Below, piece by piece: positions 8,330 to 17,165 of a stretch of DNA of 64,000 nucleotides. Numbering within the stretch: the stretch's first letter is position 1; every line of letters starts with the position of its first letter. The notes beneath the pieces are model-generated. The model worked only from the letters and a program-made list of their open reading frames with translations, made no database searches and was not told the DNA's origin. The stretch is from the NCBI GenBank assembly GCA_943788135.1, contig CALSPC010000008.1, positions 24,990 through 88,989 of the forward strand, written 5' to 3'. The position numbers were made by a program, and so were the translations under genes. Origin of the DNA: an uncultured Paracoccaceae bacterium. Its GTDB lineage: Bacteria > Bacteroidota > Bacteroidia > Flavobacteriales > Flavobacteriaceae.

Positions 8330-9437
8330 ATGATAACACACGATCACATAAAAGATCTTTTTGAGCGCCTTGGAGCGTTAAGGAGGTATCTTTGACTTAG
8401 ATGCCAAACGCATCGAAATCCAAAATGAAGAAGAAAAAACATTTTCACCTGATTTTTGGAACGATTCCAAAGCAGCAGAGCTGCTCATGAAATCTCTTCG
8501 AGTTAATAAAAAATGGCTCTCTGATTTTGAAAAAGCTCAGTCATATGTAGATGATTTAGAGGTGTTATTTGACTTCTATAAAGAGGGAGATAGCACTGCA
8601 GAAGAAGTCGAAAAACAATTCGAACTTGCTGCAAATTTTCTTGAAGACATTGAATTCAGAAACATGCTTTCTGAGGAAGGCGATAGCCTTAGTGCGGTAT
8701 TGCAAATTACAGCGGGTGCTGGAGGTACGGAAAGTTGTGACTGGGCAAATATGCTGATGCGTATGTATGTTATGTATGCAGAGAAAAATAATTTCAAAAT
8801 CAAAGAATTAAACCTTCAAAATGGCGATGTCGCTGGCATCAAAACAGTGACGCTTCAGATTGAAGGCGACTTTGCTTTTGGATGGTTAAAAGGCGAAAAC
8901 GGAGTGCATCGTTTGGTGCGAATTTCTCCTTTTGACAGTAATGCCAAACGGCATACTAGTTTTGCATCTGTTTATGTGTATCCCCTTGTAGATGACAGTA
9001 TTGAGATAGACATCAACCCTGCTGATATTGAAATTACTACCGCACGCTCTAGTGGTGCTGGGGGACAAAATGTAAACAAGGTAGAAACGAAAGTACAACT
9101 AACTCACAAACCTTCAGGAATTCAAATTTCATGTTCGGAAACACGCTCACAACACGATAACCGTTCCAGAGCGATGCAAATGTTAAAGTCTCAATTGTAT
9201 GAAATTGAACTTAAAAAACAATTGGCACAGCGTGAAGATATTGAGGCGGGAAAAATGAAAATTGAATGGGGTAGTCAAATTAGAAACTATGTCATGCATC
9301 CTTATAAACTTGTCAAGGATGTCCGCACTGCCAAAGAAACCGGAAATGTAGATGCGGTTATGAATGGCGACATTACACCCTTCCTAAAAGCATATTTAAT
9401 GCTCATGGGCCAAAAAGAAAAATCGGACACTTTATAG
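8330..9437 (+). CDS. prfB: Peptide chain release factor 2, expressed by programmed +1 frameshift
   Basis: Translation starts at ATG 8330 and runs 21 codons to an in-frame TGA at 8393-8395. The slippage site is AGGAGG TAT CTT TGA C: a perfect internal Shine-Dalgarno, CTT slip codon and poor stop context, as in the classical RF2 autoregulatory frameshift. Skipping T8393 resumes at GAC 8394 and gives 368 residues in all, the normal RF2 length. The second frame carries the RF2 stop-reading tripeptide SPF in [16 protein letters not shown] and the catalytic GGQ in [15 protein letters not shown] start at 8487 would drop about 50 N-terminal residues and is not right. RF2 terminates at UGA and UAA, and shortage of it promotes the frameshift. 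Confidence 0.95.
8381..8396 (+). promoter_or_regulatory. prfB programmed +1 frameshift signal
   Basis: AGGAGGTATCTTTGAC: SD-like AGGAGG, 3-base spacer, CTT slip codon (8390-8392), TGA (8393-8395) followed by C. All parts of the known RF2 recoding site are present. This stands out in a genome that otherwise makes little use of Shine-Dalgarno sites. Confidence 0.93.
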
Positions 9438-9500
9438 TAACCTTAAAAAGTAAGTGTAAGACGAGTGCTAGTGTTCGATTTATTTTTTTAAGTTAGCAGT

Positions 9501-10634
9501 ATGAAATTACCAGACCCCCTAATTTCAAAACTAACCTCAAGAAAAAACAACAATACGTTGAGAACACTAACAACTTCTCATGAACGTATTGATTTTTCGT
9601 CCAACGACTATTTGGGTTTTTCACGACACAAAACCATTACTAAAGCTGTTGAAAGCGCTTCAAAAAAGACTGTTTTTGTCAATGGAAGTACAGGATCTAG
9701 ACTTCTTTCTGGGAATCATGCCATACACATTGAGGTCGAAAACGAACTCGCTACATTTTTTAATACGCCTGCTGCCCTACTTTTCAATTCGGGTTATGAT
9801 GCCAATTTAGGATTACTTTCTTGCGTACCTCAACGTGGCGATATTATTTTATATGACGAACTCTGCCATGCTTCTATTCGGGATGGAATTCAGTTATCAA
9901 ACGCCACATCTTATAGTTTTAAGCATAATACACTATCGGATTTAGAAAAGAAATACAGAAACACAAAAAAGGCATCAGCGACAACGTATATCGTTGTAGA
10001 ATCTATTTATTCCATGGACGGAGATTGCGCACCTTTAAAGGACTTGTCAGAATTTTGCACGCAACACGCGTGTTACTTGATTGTAGATGAGGCCCATGCG
10101 ACTGGTGTTTTTGGAATTCAAGGCAAAGGACGGGTTGACGAACTTTGTTTAGAAGATTTTATTTTTGCTAGAGTTGTGACCTTTGGAAAAGCATTGGGGT
10201 GTCACGGTGCTGTTGTTTTAGGCTCAAAAGCGTTGCGCAGCTATTTAATTAACTTTTCAAGGCCATTTATTTATACGACCGCCATGCCCATCCAGGCAGT
10301 ATTAACTCTGAAATTTGCCATCAAAGCACTGAAACAAACAGATCAACTAAAAGCGCTTAAACATAATATTACTGTGTTTAAGAATGAAATTAAAGCACAT
10401 CATTTAGAGCACCTATTTATTGAAAGTGACAGTGCAATTCAAAGCTGTATAATTGGAGATCCTATAAAAACAAAACAGATCGCTACTCAAATTCAGAACC
10501 AGAATTACGATGTAAAAGCCATTTTATTTCCAACAGTAGCTTTGGGAACAGAACGGATTCGTTGCTGTATTCATAGCTATAATTCTACCGCCGAAATTGA
10601 AGGCCTTCTTCATTTATTTAGTAGCCTATGTTGA
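9501..10634 (+). CDS. bioF: 8-amino-7-oxononanoate synthase
   Basis: 377 residues, alpha-oxoamine synthase. Motifs include FSSNDYLGFSRH (near 32-43), GSTGSRLLSGNHAIHIEVENELA (split by family as STGSRLLSGN then H-x-x-x-E), DELCHASIRDG, VDEAHATGVFG and the PLP lysine in TFGKALGCHGA (about residue 231). It condenses pimeloyl thioester with alanine to give KAPA in biotin synthesis. It is the first gene of a rightward biotin operon; bioD follows after 27 bases. It differs clearly from the CapB-like paralogue at 2591, which has a longer N-terminus. Confidence 0.92.
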   Translation: MKLPDPLISKLTSRKNNNTLRTLTTSHERIDFSSNDYLGFSRHKTITKAVESASKKTVFVNGSTGSRLLSGNHAIHIEVENELATFFNTPAALLFNSGYDANLGLLSCVPQRGDIILYDELCHASIRDGIQLSNATSYSFKHNTLSDLEKKYRNTKKASATTYIVVESIYSMDGDCAPLKDLSEFCTQHACYLIVDEAHATGVFGIQGKGRVDELCLEDFIFARVVTFGKALGCHGAVVLGSKALRSYLINFSRPFIYTTAMPIQAVLTLKFAIKALKQTDQLKALKHNITVFKNEIKAHHLEHLFIESDSAIQSCIIGDPIKTKQIATQIQNQNYDVKAILFPTVALGTERIRCCIHSYNSTAEIEGLLHLFSSLC

Positions 10635-10661
10635 ACCCTTTTAACCCCACATTTTTACCTC

Positions 10662-11282
10662 ATGAAAACCTTATTTATCACTGGAATTGGAACTGATATC
10701 GGAAAGACAGTCGTCTCCGCAATACTCACTGAAGCTTTAAAAGCCGATTACTGGAAGCCAATTCAAGCTGGCGAGTTATCGTATTCTGATTCTCATAAAA
10801 TCAAAGCCTTAATTAGCAATTCAAAATCAAAAATATTCGACAATAGCTATGCCTTAAAAATGCCGATGAGTCCACATGCAGCAGCTGAGATTGAAGGCAT
10901 TACGATTACATCCAAAAATATTATAAAACCAGAAACGGAAAACACCTTAGTAATCGAGGGCGCTGGCGGACTATTGGTTCCCATAAATGATTCGGAAACT
11001 ATTTTGGATCTTATCAAAAGTGACTATAAGGTCATTGTAGTGTCTAAACATTATTTAGGAAGTATTAATCATACGCTTTTAACGCTTAATATTTTAAAAA
11101 ATAAGGGATTAAAGGTTGTTGGACTTATTTATAATGGAAATGAGAATGAACCTTCAGAACGTATTATCAAAAAAATGACTACTGTTCCACTATTAGGACG
11201 AATTAATGACGAACAAAAAATTACTAAAGCCGTAATAAAAAAATATGCAACCCTTCTAAAACCCCAATTAGAAACTCTATAA
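10662..11282 (+). CDS. bioD: ATP-dependent dethiobiotin synthetase
   Basis: 206 residues with the P-loop GIGTDIGKTVVSAIL at residues 8-22, the conserved YWKPIQAG (about 31-38), and the IEGAGGLLVPI motif (near 99-109) that defines BioD. It closes the ureido ring of DAPA to dethiobiotin using CO2 and ATP, in the cytosol. Its TAA overlaps the ATG of the following bioA remnant (TAATG), showing translational coupling in the original operon. Confidence 0.92.
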   Translation: MKTLFITGIGTDIGKTVVSAILTEALKADYWKPIQAGELSYSDSHKIKALISNSKSKIFDNSYALKMPMSPHAAAEIEGITITSKNIIKPETENTLVIEGAGGLLVPINDSETILDLIKSDYKVIVVSKHYLGSINHTLLTLNILKNKGLKVVGLIYNGNENEPSERIIKKMTTVPLLGRINDEQKITKAVIKKYATLLKPQLETL

Positions 11283-11560
11283 TGAACTTAACCGAAAGAG
11301 ATAAAGCCCATTTGTGGCACCCTTTAACACAATACAAATTAAAGCCCAACCATTTGCCAATTGTAAAAGCAAAAGGATGTACGCTTTATGACGATCAAGG
11401 TAATGACTACATCGATGGCATCGCCTCTTGGTACACTTGTATGTATGGCCATTGCAATGCATATATTACGACAAAAATTAAAGCGCAATTGGACAAATTG
11501 GATCAAGTTGTGTTTACCGGCATTGCATTCCATTTTAAATGGGATAGCGTGGATATCTAG
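11282..11560 (+). pseudogene. bioA: Truncated bioA (N-terminal fragment only)
   Basis: The first about 79 codons are a normal start of adenosylmethionine-8-amino-7-oxononanoate aminotransferase: RDKAHLWHPLTQYK, DDQGNDYIDGIASWYTCMYG and LDQVVFTG. At about 11520, where BioA should continue FTHEPA, the sequence changes to the 3' part of a beta-ketoacyl synthase gene in another frame, and translation stops at TAG 11558. About 340 residues are missing, including the PLP lysine, so no enzyme can be made. This breaks the KAPA to DAPA step unless another aminotransferase exists. It could be a real deletion or an assembly error. Confidence 0.88.
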
Positions 11561-12200
11561 CGGTATGGCCGATCGGTTTTTGGTTGGCGGAAGCGAAGCT
11601 TCTAACACTTCCTTTACAATTGCTCAGATGAAAGCTTTAAAAATTTACTCTAATGACGACAGTGCTTACCCCTGTAAATCTCTAGATTTTAATAAAACAC
11701 AAAATACTATGATTTTAGGAGAAGGTGCTGCGGTATTTTGTTTAGAAAAGGGGGTTAAAACTAATGCGATAGCGACCATTGAAGGCATTGGATATGCCAC
11801 TGAGCCTTTGAAACATCATATTTCTATTTCTACAAATGCAGATTGTTTTCAGAAATCTATGGCCATGGCCATAGCTCATATGGAGTCGAAAGACGTGGAT
11901 ATTATTGTCATGCACGCTCCTGGAACTCTCAAAGGAGACCACTCCGAATATATGGCTATAAAGCAGGTGTTTAACGCTAAAATACCGGCCTTAACATCCA
12001 ATAAATGGAAAATCGGACATACACTTGGAGCATCTGGTGGACTCAGTTTAGAACTCGCCATACATATGTTGCAACATCAGGAATTTATCAGTATTCCATT
12101 TTTAAACGCTCAAAAACATCCTAATCACATAAAAAAAATACTAGTTAACGCTGTCGGTTTTGGAGGAAATGCGGTAAGTATATTAGTATCCCTAAATTAA
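11520..12200 (+). pseudogene. Truncated FabF-like beta-ketoacyl synthase of the biotin operon (C-terminal fragment)
   Basis: From the join onward this frame reads ALHSILNGIAWISSGM, ADRFLVGGSEASNT and GEGAAVFCLEK. The two catalytic histidines are present, in MHAPGTLKGDHSE and KWKIGHTLGASG. The upstream half, including the active-site cysteine that normally sits just before ALHS, is missing. The open frame can be traced back to ATG 11388, but those codons are bioA sequence read out of frame. A ketosynthase gene inside the biotin operon is known in flavobacteria. The fragment should be dead as a synthase. bioB follows 11 bases after its stop. Confidence 0.82.
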
Positions 12201-12211
12201 ATCCTAAAAAA

Positions 12212-13297
12212 ATGAAAACCTATTCAAAAAAAGACATTTTAGATCTCTACAACACACCCCTGATGGCGCTAATTTTTGAAGCCGCAACAGTGCATCGCCT
12301 ACATCACGATCCGTCAAAAATTCAAGTCAGCACCTTAATTTCAATAAAAACGGGTGGCTGCCCAGAAGATTGTGGCTATTGTCCGCAAGCCGCTAGATAC
12401 CATACAGCTATAGAAAAAAACGAGTTAATGCCAGTTAGCAGTGTTATTAATTTGGCCAAAAAAGCAAAACAAAACGGCTCTTCTCGTGTGTGTATGGGGG
12501 CTGCTTGGCGCAATGTTAAGGAAGGTGAAGATTTTGAAAAAGTATTAGAAATGGTCAGAGGTATCAGTCATTTGAATATGGAAGTTTGCTGTACACTCGG
12601 TATGATTACAGAAAGTCAAGCGTTGCGTTTAGCAGAAGCAGGCTTACACTATTACAACCATAATTTAGACACTTCTGAGGCTTATTACAAAGAAATTATA
12701 TCGACCAGAGGGTATGAGGATCGATTAGAAACATTAAAAAATGTAAATAAAGGCGCCTTAAAAGTATGTTCTGGGGGCATTATTGGTATGGGAGAACGTG
12801 TAGAGGATAGAATTGAAATGCTTATGAGTTTGTTACGTTTAGACCGCGTTCCCGATTCAGTTCCCATTAATGCCTTAGTGCCAGTTGAAGGTACGCCTTT
12901 AGCTACCGAAAATACTGTTCCCGTTTGGGATATCATAAGAATGATTGCCACCACAAGAATTGTGATGCCAAAAACTACTGTACGCTTATCTGCTGGAAGA
13001 ACAGAAATGAGTACGGAAGCACAAGCGTTGTGTTTTATGGCGGGTGCTTCTTCTATTTTTACAGGTGAAAAGTTATTGACCACCCCGAATCCTGGAGAAG
13101 ATAAAGATGCAGAAATGTTTTCTATACTCGGGCTTATTCCCACTGAAAACACAAAAGAAAACAGCGATAAATTCAAAATTCGAAAACCTATATTGAAAAA
13201 CGATACTGCAGTTAAATGGACGCGGCCTGGACATACTATCGAAAGAAATGTCAAAGCTACAAAACAGGCTAAGGCACTACGAAAAAATCAAAAGTAA
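12212..13297 (+). CDS. bioB: Biotin synthase, radical SAM
   Basis: 361 residues. The [4Fe-4S]-SAM motif is C50-x3-C54-x2-C57 in GGCPEDCGYCPQAARYHT. Further signatures are GAAWRNVKEG, the YYNHNLDTSEAYY stretch and the NALVPVEGTPL and RLSAGRTEMS blocks, the latter holding the arginine ligand of the [2Fe-2S] cluster. It inserts sulfur into dethiobiotin. It is the last gene of the biotin operon and is followed by a strong hairpin terminator. Fully intact, in contrast to the two remnants just upstream. Confidence 0.95.
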   Translation: MKTYSKKDILDLYNTPLMALIFEAATVHRLHHDPSKIQVSTLISIKTGGCPEDCGYCPQAARYHTAIEKNELMPVSSVINLAKKAKQNGSSRVCMGAAWRNVKEGEDFEKVLEMVRGISHLNMEVCCTLGMITESQALRLAEAGLHYYNHNLDTSEAYYKEIISTRGYEDRLETLKNVNKGALKVCSGGIIGMGERVEDRIEMLMSLLRLDRVPDSVPINALVPVEGTPLATENTVPVWDIIRMIATTRIVMPKTTVRLSAGRTEMSTEAQALCFMAGASSIFTGEKLLTTPNPGEDKDAEMFSILGLIPTENTKENSDKFKIRKPILKNDTAVKWTRPGHTIERNVKATKQAKALRKNQK

Positions 13298-13321
13298 GAT
13301 TGCTTTTTAGAAATAGAACAT

Positions 13322-13360
13322 AAAAAAATCCAAAACATAATGTTTTGGATTTTGATTTAT
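13322..13360. terminator. Bidirectional intrinsic terminator after bioB
   Basis: AATCCAAAACAT (13327-13338) and ATGTTTTGGATT (13340-13351) are perfect 12-base complements with a one-base centre. An A run lies on the left and a T-rich run on the right, so it can end bioB transcripts on the plus strand and the small membrane protein gene on the minus strand. Confidence 0.85.
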
Positions 13361-13376
13361 AAGAAGGAAAAACGAT

Positions 13377-13553
13377 TTAAGCGTTTTGTGCTTTTGCTTT
13401 TTTAGCAGCTCTTTTTTCTTTGAAGTGCTCTAATGCAGAACCTACCACCCAATACGGGATCGCAAAGGTTAATAGAAAAATCATTAACCAAAACCCCATG
13501 GTTAAAATTGATAAAAATGCTAAAAATCCTAAATACTGATCAAAATCAAACAT
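13377..13553 (-). CDS. Small membrane protein, unknown function
   Basis: About 58 residues beginning MFDFDQYLGFLAFLS. One or two hydrophobic segments (about residues 8-36) are followed by an Ala/Lys-rich cytoplasmic tail (EKRAAKKAKAQNA). An in-frame ATG nine codons upstream (13580) is possible, but it overlaps the -7 box of the promoter at 13578-13608, so the start at 13553 is preferred. Similar short proteins are common in flavobacteria, but I cannot name a family. The good promoter and shared terminator argue that it is real. Confidence 0.6.
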   Translation of the reverse strand: MFDFDQYLGFLAFLSILTMGFWLMIFLLTFAIPYWVVGSALEHFKEKRAAKKAKAQNA

Positions 13554-13577
13554 ATTGTATACTTTAGTTTTACAGTG

Positions 13578-13608
13578 CAAATATACTATAAGAAAAATAG
13601 TTTTACAA
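13578..13608 (-). promoter_or_regulatory. Flavobacterial promoter for the small membrane protein
   Basis: On the minus strand TTG (13606-13608), 20 bases, then TATATTTG (13578-13585), a full match to TTG-N17-23-TAnnTTTG. It places the transcript start just before the ATG at 13553. Confidence 0.65.
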
Positions 13609-13649
13609 GCTAAAATTTTAGATTTATATATTGAACTTGTTAAGATTTT

Positions 13650-13678
13650 TTGATATTTAAAAAATTAATGTAAATTTG
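13650..13678 (+). promoter_or_regulatory. Flavobacterial promoter at the start of accessory island 1
   Basis: TTG (13650-13652), 18 bases, TAAATTTG (13671-13678), a full consensus match. It is followed 10 bases later by the conserved leader motif that also occurs at 29822 and 40144. Confidence 0.6.
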
Positions 13679-13688
13679 AGTGTAGAAA

Positions 13689-13709
13689 GACCCCAAAGTC
13701 TAATTCTTC
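13689..13709 (+). repeat. Leader motif, copy 1
   Basis: GACCCCAAAGTCTAATTCTTC, nearly identical to GATCCCAAATCTGATTCTTC at 29822 and GACCCCAAATCTAATTCTTC at 40144. In each case a TA-n-ATTTR box ends 10-11 bases upstream, so the motif would sit at or near the 5' end of a transcript. Confidence 0.6.
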
Positions 13710-13874
13710 AATAAGCAATTTAACCGAAGCTTAAGATATTATTTTAGTGAATTATAGAACACTTAGGCAACTAGAGTGGTTCAACAGATGCTGTATTTGG
13801 ATGTATTGAAGCACGCCAAAAAAATATAAGCGAAATATAAACCACTAGTTAACAACAATTTAAAAATAGAAATA

Positions 13875-14417
13875 ATGAAAAGAACAATAAATTTTATTGG
13901 AATACTATTCACTTTATTAGTTTTTATTTGCTGTGAAACTCCTACCACTAAGGAAACTAAAAAAATAGACGAGCAAAAATTCAGTCTTGAAAATTATTTG
14001 ACTAAAGATGGATATGTGAGATTGGAAATGAAAAAGATACCATCAGGACACTTACATTTATTTGGACAACTTAATGGAGTCAATGGAAATTTTATTCTAG
14101 ACACTGGTGCAGGAGCAACGGTAATAGAGGAAAAGAATAAAGAAAAGTTTCATCTGCAAACAGAGAAATCTGATAAACAAGCAACTGGCGCTGGTGGAAC
14201 TGGAATGCAAATGCAAACTTCGGATAAAAACAATTTAAAAATAGAGAAATTTGAATTGAATGAACTAAACCTTATGCTAATGAATTTAGACCACGTGAAT
14301 AACGCATTTGAAAGCATGGGACTGGAAAAAATAGATGGTGTAATTGGTGCGGATATTTTGACTAATAACAAGGCTATTATTGATTATTCCAACTTAATAT
14401 TATATCTAAAAAAGTAA
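13875..14417 (+). CDS. Retropepsin-like aspartic protease lipoprotein
   Basis: 180 residues. A lipoprotein signal (FTLLVFICC, Cys19 or Cys20) is followed by a linker and a single retropepsin-like domain. The catalytic triplet D76-T-G is in GNFILDTGAGATVIEE, with the flap-like GAGGTGMQ and the second family signature DGVIGADIL. Such single-lobe enzymes act as dimers. It is probably an exported, membrane-anchored peptidase; its substrate is unknown. It is the first gene of a short accessory island between the biotin operon and DUF2721, with a leader of about 190 bases. Confidence 0.7.
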   Translation: MKRTINFIGILFTLLVFICCETPTTKETKKIDEQKFSLENYLTKDGYVRLEMKKIPSGHLHLFGQLNGVNGNFILDTGAGATVIEEKNKEKFHLQTEKSDKQATGAGGTGMQMQTSDKNNLKIEKFELNELNLMLMNLDHVNNAFESMGLEKIDGVIGADILTNNKAIIDYSNLILYLKK

Positions 14418-14438
14418 AAAACGTTTTACAACAATGGC

Positions 14439-14580
14439 TATTAATAATCACTGGCAAAAACCGGTTTACGATAGTCCTCGTGGATTTTCAGTTTGGTGTA
14501 TAGTTGCCAAGTTAAGTGCGATCCCGATAGCTTTCGGGATACGCAACTAATACTACATAACAAGGATAATGCACTATTGA
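14439..14580. repeat. Inter-cassette element, island 1
   Basis: It contains ATCCCGATAGCTTTCGGGAT (14521-14540), an inverted repeat, followed by ACGCAACTAATACTA. The same order (ATCCCGATAGCTGTCGG, then ATGCAACTACTCATA) occurs at 31721-31755, each preceded by a similar GCCAA-TTA stretch. This shows a shared dispersed element of about 50 bases between island genes. Confidence 0.55.
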
Positions 14581-14593
14581 AAATAAAATCAAC

Positions 14594-15100
14594 ATGATGA
14601 ACAAATTAACACGATTTTTAATTCTAAATCATTCAATCTTTTGTTTGTTTTTTATTCATTCGTGTAAAACAGTAGTTAATGTCAATGAGGAGGGGAAAAC
14701 AACAGAAACTGTCAACTTTTCAGAAACAAAAAGAACGATTAACCTTAAATTAAGAAGTGAATCCACACTGAAAGTTAAAAATTCTGTTGCTACAATTACT
14801 CTTTATGGCTATGATCAACTTATGGCGGATGTAGGAGCGAGTATTATCTGTCAAAAGAAAATCGATATAACTCAACTCCCTGTGTATTTTGACTTAGAAT
14901 TACCTGTTAATCCAGAATCTCATATTAAACCCAAAATATCCGCTAAAGAAAATGCCAAATATTATTTATCTTTTTATTGTGATAACAACAATAATGGAAT
15001 ACATGATAAAGGGGACATAAAATTAAATTTTGACAAAGGGTCTTCTAATGTTAATTTAGATTCTAAAGAAACTCAAGTCTTTTTTGTAAAAGAATTCTAA
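14594..15100 (+). CDS. Lipoprotein of unknown function with a calcium-loop-like motif
   Basis: 168 residues. The signal sequence ends CLFFIHSC (Cys24), a lipobox-like site. The rest is beta-rich with a possible YscW/YbaY-like core (ATITLYGYDQLMADVG, then LPVYFDLELPVNP). DNNNNGIHDKGDI (about 136-148) resembles the DxNxNGxxDxGD calcium loops of secreted Bacteroidota proteins. I do not recognise a named family with confidence. It is probably exported and lipid-anchored. It is the second cassette of accessory island 1, ending 8 bases before the shared boundary sequence. Confidence 0.5.
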   Translation: MMNKLTRFLILNHSIFCLFFIHSCKTVVNVNEEGKTTETVNFSETKRTINLKLRSESTLKVKNSVATITLYGYDQLMADVGASIICQKKIDITQLPVYFDLELPVNPESHIKPKISAKENAKYYLSFYCDNNNNGIHDKGDIKLNFDKGSSNVNLDSKETQVFFVKEF

Positions 15101-15107
15101 AAATTGT

Positions 15108-15131
15108 ACTCCCGCTCCGCAAAGTCTCTAA
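15108..15131. repeat. Island end sequence, copy 1
   Basis: CCCGCTCCGCAAAGTCTCT (15111-15129) is almost identical to CCCGCTCCGAAAAGTCTCT at 32162-32180, which ends island 2. In both places it lies between the last accessory gene and a leftward core gene. Confidence 0.6.
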
Positions 15132-15166
15132 CTTGGCAAAACTAAAAAAAGTAAAAATAAAACGCC

Positions 15167-15574
15167 TTAGTTGTTTTCTAGATGTTCTTCAATATCAGCA
15201 ATATGATATTGCAACGCCTGAGCAGAAATCTGTATTTCCTTGATCAATAGTGCCAAAGAAATGATTAATAAAATTAAAGCGAACCCAAAAATCCAAACGG
15301 CCATGTTATGTTGATGAACATAAATTAAAAACATAGTCAACACACAGAACAATAAACTTGAAATTCCGAAAATCTGCATCCATCGAGTTAAGTTGAGACG
15401 TAATTTTAAATTTTTAATCTGTCTTATTAACGATTCTTCTTTACGTTCTAAATAAATATCGTGCAAATTTCTAATTACTGCAGCATAGGCTAAAAAACGG
15501 TTGGTATATGCCAACATAATTAAAGAGATTGCAGAAAATAAAAGCGCTGGTGTTGTTAATGTTAATTCTTCCAT
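15167..15574 (-). CDS. DUF2721 family membrane protein
   Basis: 135 residues with three membrane segments (about 9-34, 66-86 and 92-112). The first is followed by a charged amphipathic stretch (NLHDIYLERKEESLIRQIKNL) typical of DUF2721, and the C-terminus is acidic. The family is widespread and has no known function. It is probably an inner-membrane protein. It is divergent from fumC; its left neighbour is accessory island 1. Confidence 0.75.
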   Translation of the reverse strand: MEELTLTTPALLFSAISLIMLAYTNRFLAYAAVIRNLHDIYLERKEESLIRQIKNLKLRLNLTRWMQIFGISSLLFCVLTMFLIYVHQHNMAVWIFGFALILLIISLALLIKEIQISAQALQYHIADIEEHLENN

Positions 15575-15721
15575 AGAGCTGTCAAAATTAAGTAATAATT
15601 ATCATCCAAAAAAAGAAATGGTTTATGAAAATCTCCTATCAATTTTCAGCTACAACGATTTTGTAAGAAAAGGAGCTTTACACTCTAAAATTTTAGATTT
15701 ATCAACAGCTTGATAACTGCA

Positions 15722-15751
15722 TTGAATTGAAATTAAAAAATTGTAAATTTG
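15722..15751 (+). promoter_or_regulatory. Flavobacterial promoter of fumC
   Basis: TTG (15722-15724), 19 bases, TAAATTTG (15744-15751), ending 18 bases before the fumC ATG. Full consensus match. Confidence 0.65.
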
Positions 15752-15769
15752 TAGTCAAATCAGAATGTT

Positions 15770-17161
15770 ATGACGTTTAGAATAGAAAAAGATACAATGG
15801 GAGCTGTAAAGGTTCCCGCAGATAAATTATGGGGCGCCCAAACCGAACGCTCCCGAAACAATTTTAGAATAGGAAGTGCGGCTTCCATGCCCATTTCCAT
15901 TATCTATGGATTTGCGTATCTCAAAAAAGCAGCCGCTTATACCAATTGTGATCTTGGGGTCTTATCGGCCGAAAAACGCGATTTGATTGCTCAAGTTTGT
16001 GATGAAATTCTTGACGGCAAACACGATGATCAATTTCCATTGGTCATTTGGCAAACGGGTTCAGGCACGCAAAGTAACATGAATGTCAATGAAGTAATTG
16101 CCAACCGTGCGCAACAGCTTGCTGGAAAAACGGTTGGAGAGGGTGAAAAAGTCATTCAACCCAACGATGATGTCAATAAGTCACAATCCTCAAACGACAC
16201 CTTTCCTACTGGAATGCATATTGCAGCTTATAAAAAAGTGGTTGAAACCACCATTCCAGGAATTCAAAGCTTAAGAGCTACACTTCAAGCCAAAGCAGAG
16301 CGCTTTAAATCTGTAGTGAAAATTGGACGTACCCACCTCATGGATGCGACGCCCCTTACTCTAGGACAAGAATTTTCAGGATATATTTCACAATTAGACC
16401 ACGGACTGAAAGCGCTTAAAAACACCCTTGAGCATCTGAGTGAAGTGGCTTTGGGTGGCACTGCTGTGGGTACAGGACTGAATACTCCCGAAGGCTACTC
16501 TGAGTTAGTGGCCGATTATATCGCAAAATTTACAGGGCTACCGTTCATCACTGCACCTAACAAATTTGAAGCTTTAGCAGCTCATGATGCGCTTGTAGAA
16601 AGTCATGGTGCTTTAAAGCAACTCGCAGTGTCCTTAAACAAAATCGCAAATGATATTCGTATGATGGCTTCTGGGCCACGATCTGGTATTGGAGAAATTA
16701 TTATTCCTGCAAATGAGCCGGGAAGTTCTATTATGCCCGGAAAAGTGAATCCGACTCAATGTGAAGCACTCACTATGGTTTGTGCGCAAGTTATTGGAAA
16801 TGACGTAGCGATTTCGGTAGGGGGCACTCAAGGTCATTATGAACTTAATGTTTTTAAACCAATGATGGCAGCTAACTTTTTGCAATCTGCTCAGCTGCTA
16901 GGCGATGCCGCAGTGAGTTTTGATAAACATTGTGCTTCAGGAATTGAGCCCAACCACGACGTAATTGAAAAATTATTAAATAATTCATTAATGTTAATCA
17001 CGGCATTAAACACCAAAATTGGCTATTATAAAGCGGCTGAAATCGCAAACACCGCCCACCAAAATGGAACAACCCTAAGAGAGGAAGCCATTAACCTAGG
17101 CTATGTCACAGCAGAAGAATATGATGCATGGGTTAAACCCGAACAGATGGTAGGAAACTAA
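15770..17161 (+). CDS. fumC: Class II fumarate hydratase
   Basis: 463 residues, full length. Signatures are [22 protein letters not shown] at the N-terminus (family pattern), [30 protein letters not shown] and the fumarase/aspartase loop [11 protein letters not shown] (near residue 317), which carries the catalytic serine. It interconverts fumarate and malate in the TCA cycle as an iron-independent tetramer. hutI follows after 4 bases, so the two are probably co-transcribed from the promoter at 15722. Confidence 0.95.
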   Translation: MTFRIEKDTMGAVKVPADKLWGAQTERSRNNFRIGSAASMPISIIYGFAYLKKAAAYTNCDLGVLSAEKRDLIAQVCDEILDGKHDDQFPLVIWQTGSGTQSNMNVNEVIANRAQQLAGKTVGEGEKVIQPNDDVNKSQSSNDTFPTGMHIAAYKKVVETTIPGIQSLRATLQAKAERFKSVVKIGRTHLMDATPLTLGQEFSGYISQLDHGLKALKNTLEHLSEVALGGTAVGTGLNTPEGYSELVADYIAKFTGLPFITAPNKFEALAAHDALVESHGALKQLAVSLNKIANDIRMMASGPRSGIGEIIIPANEPGSSIMPGKVNPTQCEALTMVCAQVIGNDVAISVGGTQGHYELNVFKPMMAANFLQSAQLLGDAAVSFDKHCASGIEPNHDVIEKLLNNSLMLITALNTKIGYYKAAEIANTAHQNGTTLREEAINLGYVTAEEYDAWVKPEQMVGN

Positions 17162-17165
17162 ATTT

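Larger units (their letters stand above)
13554..13874. other. Gene-free stretch at the left edge of accessory island 1
   Basis: It holds the leftward promoter at 13578-13608, the rightward promoter at 13650-13678 and the leader motif at 13689-13709. The remaining 165 bases before the lipoprotein gene show no ORF worth calling and no clear hairpin; they would form a long 5' leader. Confidence 0.6.

Noticed and set aside
11388..11519. Treating 11388-12200 as one intact 270-codon gene
   Set aside because: Its first 44 codons are the bioA coding sequence read in the wrong frame; only the part after about 11520 is ketosynthase.
12685..13254. 189-codon ORF antisense to bioB
   Set aside because: Shadow of a fully intact radical SAM gene; composition follows the opposite strand.
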